Source: CAYPZL01 sp964415045 (lineage in GTDB: Bacteria > Planctomycetota > Phycisphaerae > Sedimentisphaerales > Anaerobacaceae). Taken from it: a stretch of DNA of 37,935 nucleotides. Positions 1-8,058 of this stretch are shown here, in pieces. The DNA is taken from contig CAYPZL010000030.1 in assembly GCA_964415045.1 (NCBI GenBank), forward strand, positions 1 through 37,935, read 5' to 3'. The position numbers were made by a program, and so were the translations under genes. Below the pieces are notes generated by a model. The model was not told the DNA's origin and ran no database searches. It saw only the letters and a program-made list of their open reading frames with translations. How positions within the stretch are numbered: the first letter of the stretch is position 1; each line of letters begins with the position of its first letter.

Positions 1-7
1 GATTTTT

Positions 8-14
8 CCTCCCT
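8..14 (-). promoter_or_regulatory. Shine-Dalgarno of a gene starting just left of the window
   Basis: On the minus strand this reads AGGGAGG and is followed by 7 A/T-rich bases to the window edge, so a start codon is expected just outside. The first ~60 bases are also much more AT-rich than their surroundings, as in a promoter/leader. The gene itself cannot be seen, so this is an inference. Confidence 0.35.
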
Positions 15-88
15 AAAGTAAGCCTAATCTCCATTTTGCAAAAGTTCAGTTAATATTTAAGATGCGACCCCGTGCCCGGGCGGGGGCG

Positions 89-556
89 TTATGTGATGGG
101 GACGTAGATTTCGGTGAGAATTTCTTCCGGGGGGACCTTGCGGGGATCGTTGAGATAGACTTCCCGGGTCGGGCCGGCCACCTTCTTGTGGTTCTCGGCG
201 ATCCAGGCGAAGAGCGTCTTGTAAGTGGAGGCGCACTGCTCGTAGGGCCCCTGGTGAACGATCATCGCCATCGGCCCGCCGGGCAGCTCGTAGCAGGTCA
301 CGCGGTCGGTGCCGGTAACCTTCTTGGCCACGGGAATCACCACTTCCACGTCGGCGTTGCTTTCCTCGTTGGCCTTCATCGCCTCCTTGGGGGTCTCATG
401 ACAGACGAAGGTGGGCCGCCCGACGATGCCCGCCCCGCTGCCGGCGGCAAACTGGCACACCGTCGCGATCATCGGTCCGATCTCCGCGTACGTGCCGCGC
501 TTGCGCATCCCTACTACCAACTGGGACTCGACCTCCTTGACCGTCACCTCACTCAT
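89..556 (-). CDS. GyrI-like small-molecule-binding domain protein
   Basis: A 155-aa protein resembling the stand-alone GyrI-like / AraC effector-binding domain family, which binds small hydrophobic or cationic ligands in the cytoplasm. The visible family pattern is 'ADVEVVIPV' in the middle, then 'CYELPGGPMAMIVHQGPYE', and the closing 'REVYLNDP...EEILTEIYVPI', the usual C-terminal strand of this fold. No DNA-binding domain is attached. The start at 556 is chosen because GGGAGG lies 7 bases upstream; a longer reading to 721 would add a non-conserved, Arg-rich N-terminus. No signal peptide is seen. The ligand is unknown. It precedes nothing obviously linked and may be a single-gene unit. Confidence 0.8.
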   Translation of the reverse strand: MSEVTVKEVESQLVVGMRKRGTYAEIGPMIATVCQFAAGSGAGIVGRPTFVCHETPKEAMKANEESNADVEVVIPVAKKVTGTDRVTCYELPGGPMAMIVHQGPYEQCASTYKTLFAWIAENHKKVAGPTREVYLNDPRKVPPEEILTEIYVPIT

Positions 557-693
557 CGCACAACCTCCCACATAATGGGCCTTTGCCGACCGCCGTCCTG
601 GATCGCACGGCTTTACGCCCATTGTACCGCCGCGATACGACGCGGGCCAATGCATTCTGACGCAAATCCGGCCCCTCCGCGCCGCTGGCGTCT

Positions 694-2046
694 TCAGCGC
701 GGGCTTGCCGACTGGAGACAATCACAGAGCAGGTTCACATTGCGCACGAAGGTGCCGCTGTGGATCATCCCGTCCTGCAGCCACCGGCCCTCTTCGTCCA
801 GCGCTTCCATGACCCCGCGCACGCGTGATTCCAATGCCGGACTCACCCGGCCGGGCCGTCCCGCCGCCTTTGGGGGACGACTCGATCCGGCCGACGTCGT
901 CCCGGATGCGACGACGCGCCGGTAGCGAGCCACGACGGCGGGGACGCCGAAATCGCCCTGCCAGCCGTAACTGCTCTTCTCGCGTTCGCTGATCTTCTCG
1001 TAGTCGTAGTGAATCTTGTTCCCGTCTTCCCGGTCCCCGTAGATCGGGCGGTTGGTGCCGACCTCGTAGAGCCGGGCCCAGCGACCGCTGTCCATCTTCG
1101 AGGTTTCCAGCCAGGCAATCGCCTCCGGGATCGGTTCCAGGTACTTCTTGTCTTGCGTGTAGAGATACAGATCGATCAGGGTGTGAATATTCGAGACGGT
1201 AACGAGGCTGCAAACGCCGGGCGGCTCGAAACGGCGGGCCCAGGCCGGCTTGAGGTCGTGCGTGTATTGCTGGGCCCAGCCCGCCTGTGGCGGCGGCAAC
1301 TGGGAAACAATGATGAAGTCGCCGCCCCGCGCGGCGCTGTCGAGATACGCCTGCCGGCCGTAGACCCGGTGGCCGCGCAGCATCAGCTCGATACAGTCGT
1401 TCATCGCGCGGTCGTTGAAGGTGTAGTAGTCGTGATAGCCGCCCCGCAACGGATACCACTGGGGCCAGGCGCCGTTGGGAAACTGGCTCTTCATCATGAA
1501 GGCAAAACCCAGCTCGATGGCCTCGGTCAGCCAGGGCTCGTCGATCTCCTCATCCAGGCTGATGAGAAAATTCAACGCCCCCTGGGTGATATCGTCGTCG
1601 AACGTGCAGCGCTGGCCGCGGCGCACGACATGCGCGGCGTTCGGGTCCAGGTGGCCGACGTAGACGCGGTGATCCCAGCCGCCGGTGGTGCGCTGTCCCC
1701 ACGCCAGGGCCCGCGCGGCGTCTTTGGCGGCGGACAAGTACCATTGCCCGCCCGTGATGCGGTGGGCGCGCAAAAAGGCCTCTCCTACGCTGGGCGTCCC
1801 CGGCGGCTGGACCCAGATCTCCGTCGGTGCGGCCTTCTCGTACAACGCTTCCCCGTAACGCCGGGTCAAATCCTCGGAATAGATCCCGACGTAGCCGCCG
1901 TTGGTGGAAATCGAATGCATGTAGGCACAGGCTTTGCGCAGCGCCGCTGCCGCCTGATCCTCCAACGCCGTCTCCTGCGCCCTCCCGTATGGCCCGGACC
2001 ACGCCCCGGCCACGACAACGAGCATCATCCCAACGCATTTTTTCAC
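694..2046 (-). CDS. Secreted pectate lyase (PL10-like)
   Basis: A 450-aa protein of the pectate lyase family 10 type, which cleaves polygalacturonate by beta-elimination. An N-terminal signal peptide (about residues 1-23, ending near GRAQ) sends it out of the cytoplasm. Family-like blocks are 'WVQPPGTPSVGEAFLRA' (79-95), 'QFPNGAWPQWYPL' (188-200), 'TFNDRAMND' (209-217) and 'LKPAWARRFEPP' (265-276), consistent with an alpha/alpha-toroid lyase; the arginines in the last block are candidates for the catalytic base. The start is GTG at 2046, preceded by AAGGAGA at good spacing. The last ~70 residues are low in similarity to anything I recognise. Other alpha-toroid sugar-active enzymes remain possible. 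No linked pectin genes are adjacent. Confidence 0.72.
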   Translation of the reverse strand: MKKCVGMMLVVVAGAWSGPYGRAQETALEDQAAAALRKACAYMHSISTNGGYVGIYSEDLTRRYGEALYEKAAPTEIWVQPPGTPSVGEAFLRAHRITGGQWYLSAAKDAARALAWGQRTTGGWDHRVYVGHLDPNAAHVVRRGQRCTFDDDITQGALNFLISLDEEIDEPWLTEAIELGFAFMMKSQFPNGAWPQWYPLRGGYHDYYTFNDRAMNDCIELMLRGHRVYGRQAYLDSAARGGDFIIVSQLPPPQAGWAQQYTHDLKPAWARRFEPPGVCSLVTVSNIHTLIDLYLYTQDKKYLEPIPEAIAWLETSKMDSGRWARLYEVGTNRPIYGDREDGNKIHYDYEKISEREKSSYGWQGDFGVPAVVARYRRVVASGTTSAGSSRPPKAAGRPGRVSPALESRVRGVMEALDEEGRWLQDGMIHSGTFVRNVNLLCDCLQSASPR

Positions 2047-2216
2047 GGGATTCTCCTTCGCAAACCCTGGACCAACCTCCCGGCCGTCGGCGATTCGAGT
2101 GACACGCGGCCTGCGATTCGATGCTACGCGGGCCTCTCGCCGTTGTCAAGGAGTGCGCGAAGGGACCTGAATCAGGCAAAACGCAACTCTTTGCGGAATT
2201 TCCGGGGCAAAGACGC

Positions 2217-2245
2217 TTGACGAATGCGGCCGCAGCGACCATAAT
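2217..2245 (+). promoter_or_regulatory. Promoter of tRNA-Leu
   Basis: TTGACG (2217-2222), a 17-bp spacer and CATAAT (2240-2245) form a near-consensus sigma70-type promoter. The mature tRNA starts 13 bases after the -10 box, leaving a leader of only a few bases. The rest of the 2047-2257 gap shows nothing else I can name. Confidence 0.65.
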
Positions 2246-2257
2246 GGGCGCAGTTTC

Positions 2258-2341
2258 GCGGATGTGGCGGAATTGGCAGACGCGCAGGCTTCAGGTGCCT
2301 GTGGGCTTCGGCCCGTGGAGGTTCGACTCCTCTCATCCGCA
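2258..2341 (+). tRNA. tRNA-Leu (CAG)
   Basis: An 84-base class II tRNA. The acceptor stem GCGGATG pairs with CATCCGC and is followed by discriminator A at 2341. The D-arm begins GGCGGAATTGGCAGACGC, the leucine-type form. The anticodon stem is CAGGC/GCCTG (2285-2289 / 2297-2301) with loop TTCAGGT, giving anticodon CAG at 2292-2294. A variable arm with GGGCTTCGGCCC follows, and the T-loop is GTTCGAC. No CCA is encoded, so the tail is added afterwards. Confidence 0.97.
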
Positions 2342-2492
2342 TTTTTCCCCCCCGAACTGCTCCTTTGCCCCTCCGGAGACGGCATCAATTCCATCAACTC
2401 TAACGAAAATGGGGCCCAACGGCCGATAAACAAGATAAGTGTGCGCGCCGGTGGCGCGTGTTTGGGTGGGTTAGGGCTGCAAATGGCGTGTT

Positions 2493-3296
2493 ATGGTTGA
2501 TATTCTGAAGCATTTTGAGCAGATGGCGAGCCGGTTCAGCCCGCTGGTGCTGATCGGGCCGGGGCTGGCGATCACCGTCCTGGGCCTGTTCGTCTGGCTG
2601 GGTGGGCTGGGCTTTCGGCGGGCGCTGCTGGCCCTGGTCGGCGCCGTCGCGGGCGGTTTCTGCGCCCTGCTGGTCGCGCCTCAGAGCGCGGCGGTTATCG
2701 TGCTGGCGACGCTGGTCCTGGCGTTCGTCGGCGCGATCTTTCAGCGGCTCTTCACCGCCCTGCTGCTGGGCGCGCTGTCGTTTGCGTTCACCTTCGGCGT
2801 CGTCGCCTGGCCTTTCCTGAAGGAGTACCAGGGCTCGCTGGTTTCCGGCGAAATCGGCCAAAACAATGAGATTCTGACGGTGCGCGAGAGCGTCGAGGTG
2901 ATTCACATGACCGGTCTCGATCTGGCCGACGGCGTTCGCTACGCCGCCCGCCAGTTGGCCCCGCTGAACTGGGCCGTCGCCGCCGCCGTCAGCACGGGCC
3001 TGCTGACCGTCGGCCTGCTGTTTCGACATCTCGGCGGCGCCCTGAGCTGTTCGACCCTCGGCACGGGGCTGATCTTCGCCGGACTCGTGCTTCTGGTCAC
3101 CCTCAAAGGGTCCGGGCCCGTCGCCCGCATGCAGAATCAAGCGGCCCTCTACGCCCTCGTCTTCATCGGCATGATCGGATTCGGCACACTCGAGCAGCTC
3201 GTCCTCTGCTCCCACGCCGACCGCAAACAAGAAAAAACGTCGCCCAAGCGGCAAACCAATAACAAGAAAACCAGGGGAGCCTGGCGCAACCGGTGA
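2493..3296 (+). CDS. Multipass membrane protein, function unknown
   Basis: A 267-aa protein that I do not recognise. It has about six or seven hydrophobic segments: four packed in residues 18-110, then more around 148-235 after a hydrophilic stretch (about 110-145) containing 'EIGQNNEILTVRESVEVIHM'. The C-terminal tail is strongly basic (KQEKTSPKRQTNNKKTRGAWRNR region) and probably cytoplasmic. The glycine/alanine-rich repeated helices resemble the TMEM198/DUF4203 style of the next gene, and the two are only 83 bases apart on the same strand, so they probably form an operon. The Shine-Dalgarno before the start is weak. No promoter was convincingly seen in the 2342-2492 gap. Confidence 0.75.
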   Translation: MVDILKHFEQMASRFSPLVLIGPGLAITVLGLFVWLGGLGFRRALLALVGAVAGGFCALLVAPQSAAVIVLATLVLAFVGAIFQRLFTALLLGALSFAFTFGVVAWPFLKEYQGSLVSGEIGQNNEILTVRESVEVIHMTGLDLADGVRYAARQLAPLNWAVAAAVSTGLLTVGLLFRHLGGALSCSTLGTGLIFAGLVLLVTLKGSGPVARMQNQAALYALVFIGMIGFGTLEQLVLCSHADRKQEKTSPKRQTNNKKTRGAWRNR

Positions 3297-3379
3297 AAGC
3301 CCGTTCGCATGAAGAACTCGGCCATCACAAATGATACTCCGGAGGAGATGATCTCCGCCGCGATCGACGGGAGCACTAC

Positions 3380-4057
3380 ATGAATAACCTGATATGCATA
3401 CTGCAAACCATTCTTCTGGCGCAAAGCGAAGAACAGGAGGTCGTACCGATCGATCTCATCTGGCAGCACGTGACCTCGCTCGACGTGGTCGAGGCGGTGA
3501 CGTTTATCGCCTTCGGGACCGTCTGGCTCTTCTACGGCTGGCGCGTCTTCAAGATCCTGGTCACCATCTGCTTCGGGCTGCTGGGCCTGTTCCTCGGCAT
3601 TTACGCCAACGAGAACTTCATCGGGGGCAACAGTTTCTGGATGGGCCTGCTTTGTGTGGTGTTCTTTTCGGTGCTCTCCATTCCGTTCATGCGCTGGGGC
3701 GTGAGCCTGCTGGGCGCGGCCTCCGGCGGCATCCTCACCGCCGGTCTCTGGCTGGCGCTGGGCCTGCCCGAGCAATACGTCTGGGCCGGCGGGCTGGTCG
3801 GACTGATCGCCGGCGGCATGATCTCCTTCATCGTCTTCAAGATCGCGGTGATCCTCTTCACGAGTCTGGGGGGCAGTGCGCTCCTGGCGGTCGGCCTGCT
3901 GGCCATCGCCTGTCAGCAACTGCTCCCGGCGGGGCAGCTCAAGGTCTTTGCCAACAGCAACCAGTGGTTCCTGCCGGCGCTGATTCTCGCCCCCATGGGC
4001 GTGGGCATCTATCTCCAGCACCGCTTCATCAAAACGACCCAGGACTGGACCGTCTGA
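3380..4057 (+). CDS. Multipass membrane protein, DUF4203/TMEM198-like
   Basis: A 225-aa inner-membrane protein with about seven transmembrane segments between residues 35 and 215. Short glycine-rich turns between helices ('GWRVFKILVTICFGLLG', 'GAASGGILTAG', 'GGLVGLIAGGMISF') give the look of the DUF4203/TMEM198-type domain of unknown function. The N-terminus contains a hydrophobic stretch followed by 'QSEEQEVVPIDL', which could be a cleaved signal or an extra helix. GGGAG precedes the ATG. It follows the 2493-3296 membrane gene closely and probably shares its transcript and role; neither has visible catalytic residues. The family assignment is tentative. Confidence 0.75.
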   Translation: MNNLICILQTILLAQSEEQEVVPIDLIWQHVTSLDVVEAVTFIAFGTVWLFYGWRVFKILVTICFGLLGLFLGIYANENFIGGNSFWMGLLCVVFFSVLSIPFMRWGVSLLGAASGGILTAGLWLALGLPEQYVWAGGLVGLIAGGMISFIVFKIAVILFTSLGGSALLAVGLLAIACQQLLPAGQLKVFANSNQWFLPALILAPMGVGIYLQHRFIKTTQDWTV

Positions 4058-4118
4058 CCGCAAGTTCCCCTTCTAATACCGGGTTCACAAGTCGTGCGAC
4101 TATAGATTGCCTCGCTTC

Positions 4119-4159
4119 GCTCGCAATGACACGGAAAACGCGCATAGGTCATTGCGAGC
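4119..4159. repeat. Dispersed palindromic repeat (12-bp arms)
   Basis: GCTCGCAATGAC at 4119-4130 is the exact reverse complement of GTCATTGCGAGC at 4148-4159. The surrounding bases (attgcctcgcttcgctcgcaatgac) match the style of the intergenic palindromes of the 'GTCATTGCGAGC' kind seen in many environmental bacterial genomes. It lies in the 208-bp gap between the membrane gene and the aminotransferase. Its mobility or function is unknown. Confidence 0.6.
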
Positions 4160-4265
4160 AGCGTTGCCAGATCCCGCTTGCCATCTCCGGTGGTTACGGC
4201 GTACAATTGCCAGAGAGCACCCTGTCCGTGCACTGGCATCAACGGGTCCCATAGGGAGGCTGAAA

Positions 4266-5633
4266 ATGACGACGCCACATCGTACCAGAGACGCCCGATC
4301 ACCGAACCTTACCCGCCGGGGCTTCCTGCAGACGAGCTGCCTGGGCATTTGCGGCGCCGGTGCCGGCCTGCGAGCGCCGCGGGTGCTGGGGAAGCCAAAT
4401 CCGGCGCCGTCGGCCGCGGCACCGCGTATCGATCCCGGATTCATCGGGCCACAGTTCTTCGACGAGCGCGAAGAGGAGGCATTGCTGGAGGTGCTGGAAT
4501 CCGGGTCGCCGTTTCGCTACTGGGGTCCGGGCACACCGACGAAAGTGCTGCGTTTCGAGGAGAACTTCGCCAAACACATGGGTACGCGCTTCGCGCTGGG
4601 CGTGACCTCGGGCACCGCGGCGCTGGACTGCGCCGTGACGGGGCTCGGCATCGGACCGGGCGACGAGGTGATCGTTCCCACCTACACCTGGTGGTCGGAC
4701 TACACCTGCGTGGTCCACGCCGGGGCGCTGCCGGTCTTTGCCGACATCGACCGCACGCTCAACATCGACCCGAAAGATTTCGAACGCAAGATCACCCCCC
4801 GCACGAAGGCGGTGATTGCCGTGCACTTGTTGGGCGGGCCGTGCGACATGGACCCCATCATGGAGATCGCCCGCAAGCGCGGTGTGGCGGTTCTGGAAGA
4901 CGCCGCTCAATGCGTCGGCGGCTCTTACCACGGCAAGAAGCTCGGCTCCATCGGCGACGTCGGCATCTACAGCTTTCAGATCAACAAGACGATGACCTCG
5001 GGCGAAGGCGGCGCCGTGGTCACCAGCGACCCGCTCATCTACGAGCGTGCCGCCCGCTTCCACGACATGGGCACGATCCGCGGGCTCTTCATCGACCGCA
5101 CGGGGTCCCGCCGGGCGCAGACCTTCGCCGGCGAGAATTTCCGCATGAGCGAGCTGACCGGCGCCGTCTTAGGGGCGCAGTTGACCAAGCTCGATTCCAT
5201 GGTCGCCCACCTGCGGCGCAACGCGGAGGCCGTCTACGCCGGCATTGAGAACCTGCCCGGCATGCGCCTGCGCCACCGGCCCGACCCGGAAGGCGACATC
5301 GGCTACAGCGTGTTTTTCGAGACGAAGGACAAGGAGTCGCGCGACCGCTGCATCGGCCAGTTGCGCCAGCGCAAAGTCCCAGCCTCCACCCTGGTCGGTT
5401 CGGTCCTGCTGCCTATCCAGGAGTCCGTGATAAACAAACGGACCCGACACGCCGCCTGGCCTTCTTTCAACAGCCCCGAAGGCAAGCGCATCCAATACGG
5501 CCCCGATACGTGCCGGCAGACGCAGGGGATCTTCGACCGCTTCGTCCAGGTCCGCATCGGCCCCAGATACACCCGACGAATCAACGACTACATCATCGAT
5601 TCCATCCGGAGCGTCTGCCGCGAACTGACATGA
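4266..5633 (+). CDS. Exported DegT/DnrJ/EryC1/StrS-family aminotransferase
   Basis: A 455-aa PLP-dependent enzyme of the DegT/DnrJ/EryC1/StrS family, which usually transaminates keto-sugars for nucleotide-linked amino sugars. Family motifs are 'VTSGTAALDCAV' (113-124), 'DEVIVPTYTW' (133-142), 'VLEDAAQCVGG' (209-219) and 'SFQINKTMTSGEGG' (236-249), where K241 is the expected Schiff-base lysine. The N-terminus 'LTRRGFLQTSCLGICGAGAG' (15-34) looks like a twin-arginine signal, suggesting export in folded, cofactor-loaded form. The start at 4266 follows AGGGAGG by 6 bases. The substrate is unknown; no sugar-nucleotide genes are nearby. The CE15-like gene follows 63 bases later and may be co-transcribed. 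Confidence 0.88.
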   Translation: MTTPHRTRDARSPNLTRRGFLQTSCLGICGAGAGLRAPRVLGKPNPAPSAAAPRIDPGFIGPQFFDEREEEALLEVLESGSPFRYWGPGTPTKVLRFEENFAKHMGTRFALGVTSGTAALDCAVTGLGIGPGDEVIVPTYTWWSDYTCVVHAGALPVFADIDRTLNIDPKDFERKITPRTKAVIAVHLLGGPCDMDPIMEIARKRGVAVLEDAAQCVGGSYHGKKLGSIGDVGIYSFQINKTMTSGEGGAVVTSDPLIYERAARFHDMGTIRGLFIDRTGSRRAQTFAGENFRMSELTGAVLGAQLTKLDSMVAHLRRNAEAVYAGIENLPGMRLRHRPDPEGDIGYSVFFETKDKESRDRCIGQLRQRKVPASTLVGSVLLPIQESVINKRTRHAAWPSFNSPEGKRIQYGPDTCRQTQGIFDRFVQVRIGPRYTRRINDYIIDSIRSVCRELT

Positions 5634-5696
5634 GCCGGGAGCCGCGACACACACGACGGCCCATCAACGCCGACGCCCATCGAAAGGAAGCCACAC

Positions 5697-6968
5697 GTGA
5701 CCGCAAAGAAACCGATAGTCTCAATCCTTTTCTTCTGGCTGCTGGCTCTGGGCGCAACCGGCGCCGCCCCGGCAGCGACAGCGGATCGTGAGACACAAGC
5801 TTTTCCGGCGGTGGACGAACTGCCGACGCAGGAGGGTCTGCCCGATCCGTTTGTGGGGCCGGACGGGAAGCGGGTCAGGAACCGTCGGGGCTGGGACGAG
5901 CAGCGGGACTATCTCAAGGCCATGCTGGCGCACTATCAGTACGGACACATGCCGCCCCGACCCAACAAGGTGACGGTGCGAAAGATTTCCTCGCAGCCGG
6001 TCTTTGATGGAGAAGCGATCCAAACGCTTATGACTTTGACGATCGCGCGCGATGGGCGAGAGGTGCCCGTTCGTGTCGGTCTCCTCCGGCCGCACCGCCA
6101 GGGCAAATTCCCTGTCATCATTAAGAACAGCACCTTCCTGTTCGACCTCTCGGCCGTGGCCGACAAGAGACAGAGAGAGAAATACGAGAACGACAAGCGA
6201 GTCGAGGTCGAGACGGCGGCGTTTCGAGAGGCGGTGAGCCGGGGTTACGCCGTATGCAAGTACATCCGCACGGACCTGGCTCAGGACCACGCAGACAATC
6301 GCGACACCGGCGTCCTGGCCCTCTATCCCGAGTACGACTGGGGAACCATCGCCGCCTGGGCCTGGGGGTACCAGGTCGTCATCGCGGCGCTGGCACAAGA
6401 ATCCTGGATCGACACAACGAAGATCGTTGTTACCGGTCACTCGCGCGGCGGCAAGACGGCCCTGTGCGCGGGCATCTACGACGAGCGCATCGCCATCACC
6501 GCGCCGAACTCTTCCGGCGCCGGCGGCACCGCAAGCTGGCGATTCTTCGAGCCGGGCCAGCGCCGGCAAACGATACGCGTTCACACTACGGCGCACCGCC
6601 ACTGGTGGGTCCCGAGGCTGTTTGACTTCGTCGACCGGGAAGCGCGGCTGCCGTTCGATGCCCACACCGCCAAGGCGCTCATCGCGCCGCGTGGCCTGAT
6701 CAACACGCACGCCCTGCAGGACTATTGGGCCAACCCCTACGGCACGCAACTGACCTATCAGGCGGCCCAGCTCGTCTATCGCTGGCTCGGCGCCGAGAAC
6801 CGTCAGGGCATCCACTGGCGTCCGGGAGGCCATGCCCAGGGACCGCAGGACTGGGAAGCGCTGCTCGATTTCGCGGACCGGCACTTCTTCGGCAGACGCA
6901 GCGAGCGGAGGTTCGACGTCCTCGCCTATCCGCAGGCCAAGCCCCCCATCGCGTGGTCGGCCCCGTGA
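5697..6968 (+). CDS. CE15 glucuronoyl-esterase-like secreted hydrolase
   Basis: A 423-aa alpha/beta-hydrolase resembling carbohydrate esterase family 15, which splits the ester between lignin alcohols and 4-O-methyl-glucuronate side chains of xylan. A signal peptide covers about residues 1-30. The nucleophile elbow is 'VTGHSRGGK' (245-253) with S249 as nucleophile; 'ITAPNSSGAGG' (267-277) follows in the way typical of the family, and H379 in 'PGGHAQGP' is the likely catalytic histidine. The acidic member of the triad I could not place with certainty. The start is GTG at 5697 with AAGGAAG just upstream. It converges on hemB, with only 24 bases between the stops. Some members of this family act on other uronate esters. 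Confidence 0.82.
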   Translation: MTAKKPIVSILFFWLLALGATGAAPAATADRETQAFPAVDELPTQEGLPDPFVGPDGKRVRNRRGWDEQRDYLKAMLAHYQYGHMPPRPNKVTVRKISSQPVFDGEAIQTLMTLTIARDGREVPVRVGLLRPHRQGKFPVIIKNSTFLFDLSAVADKRQREKYENDKRVEVETAAFREAVSRGYAVCKYIRTDLAQDHADNRDTGVLALYPEYDWGTIAAWAWGYQVVIAALAQESWIDTTKIVVTGHSRGGKTALCAGIYDERIAITAPNSSGAGGTASWRFFEPGQRRQTIRVHTTAHRHWWVPRLFDFVDREARLPFDAHTAKALIAPRGLINTHALQDYWANPYGTQLTYQAAQLVYRWLGAENRQGIHWRPGGHAQGPQDWEALLDFADRHFFGRRSERRFDVLAYPQAKPPIAWSAP

Positions 6969-6992
6969 CGCGTCGGCAAGCAAACGCCCGGA

Positions 6993-7985
6993 CTATTTCA
7001 GCAGTCCGGCGGCGGCTTTGGCGTAGTAGGTGATGAGGATGTCGGCGCCGGCGCGTTTGATGGAGGTCAGGACTTCCATCATGGCGGCTTCGCGATCGAG
7101 CAGACCGGCATCGGCGGCGGCGTGGAGCATCATGTACTCGCCGCTGACGTTGTAGGCCGCCAGGGGACAATCGAACCGCTCGCGGGCCCGGCGAATGATG
7201 TCGAGGAAGCTCAAAGCCGGCTTGACCATCACCATGTCCGCTCCCTCTTCGATGTCCAGCTCGATCTCGCGCATCGCCTCGCGGGCGTTGGCGGGGTCCA
7301 TCTGATAGGTCTTGCGGTCGCGCAGCTCCGTCCCGGAGTAATCGGTGCCCGGCGCCGACTCGGCGGCGTCGCGAAACGGGCCGTAGAAGGCCGAGGCAAA
7401 CTTGGCGGCATACGACATGATCGCCACGTAGTCGAAGCCGTTGCGCTCCAGGGCCTGGCGCATGGCGGCGATGCGACCGTCCATCATATCCGACGGCGCG
7501 ACGATGTCGGCGCCCGCTTCGGCGTGTGACAGCGCGACCTTGGCCAGCAGCTCACAGGTGGCGTCGTTGTCGACTCTGCCGTCCTTGATGACGCCGCAAT
7601 GGCCCGTGCTCGTATAAGCGCACAGGCAAATGTCCGTGATGACCAGAAGCCCGGGCACGCGCTGCTTGATCGCGCGAATCGCCGACTGAACCGCGCCCTG
7701 CTCCGACCACGCGCCGGAGCCTTTCTCGTCCTTGCTCTCGGGTAGCCCAAACAGCAGCACCGCCGGAATACCCAGATCGGCCACCTGCGCGGCCTCGTCC
7801 GCGACGAGATCGGGCGAGAGATGAAAGCAGCCGGCCATCGAACCAATCGGCTCCTTCACGCCCTGGCCCGGGCGAACGAACAGGGGATACACCAAGTCAT
7901 CGACGCTCAGCTTCGTCTCGCGCACCAGGGCCCGCATGTTGGCATTGGTGCGGAGCCGCCGCAATCTGATTTCCGGAAAACCCAT
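6993..7985 (-). CDS. hemB: Porphobilinogen synthase (delta-aminolevulinate dehydratase)
   Basis: A 330-aa enzyme that condenses two 5-aminolevulinates to porphobilinogen in the cytoplasm. The cysteine triad of the zinc-dependent type is present in 'DICLCAYTSTGHCG' (C120, C122, C130). The two active-site lysines are K195 in 'MSYAAKFASAFYGPFR' and K255 in 'MVMVKPAL'. Length is normal for the family. The ATG at 7985 has AAGGA eight bases upstream and gives the usual 'RLRRLRTN' beginning; a longer reading would only add leader sequence. It has its own promoter right after the preceding BNR/LamG gene, so it can be expressed apart from the hemA-hemC-cobA/hemD set upstream on the same strand. Confidence 0.97.
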   Translation of the reverse strand: MGFPEIRLRRLRTNANMRALVRETKLSVDDLVYPLFVRPGQGVKEPIGSMAGCFHLSPDLVADEAAQVADLGIPAVLLFGLPESKDEKGSGAWSEQGAVQSAIRAIKQRVPGLLVITDICLCAYTSTGHCGVIKDGRVDNDATCELLAKVALSHAEAGADIVAPSDMMDGRIAAMRQALERNGFDYVAIMSYAAKFASAFYGPFRDAAESAPGTDYSGTELRDRKTYQMDPANAREAMREIELDIEEGADMVMVKPALSFLDIIRRARERFDCPLAAYNVSGEYMMLHAAADAGLLDREAAMMEVLTSIKRAGADILITYYAKAAAGLLK

Positions 7986-8026
7986 GGCAGTGATCCTTTT
8001 CAAGCCCGTGATTTCTGATACGGCCA

Positions 8027-8055
8027 CATATACTGTGCCCACAGGAAGGCGTCAA
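8027..8055 (-). promoter_or_regulatory. Promoter of hemB
   Basis: On the minus strand TTGACG (8055-8050), a 17-bp spacer and TATATG (8032-8027) stand in the 73-bp gap before hemB. The -35 box begins just after the stop of the BNR/LamG gene, so the element is compactly placed. Confidence 0.5.
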
Positions 8056-8058
8056 GAC

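Noticed and set aside
2444..2458. CGCGCC/GGCGCG hairpin after tRNA-Leu as a terminator
   Set aside because: Only 6 bp with a 3-base loop, about 100 bases downstream of the tRNA and followed by TGTTTG rather than a T-run.
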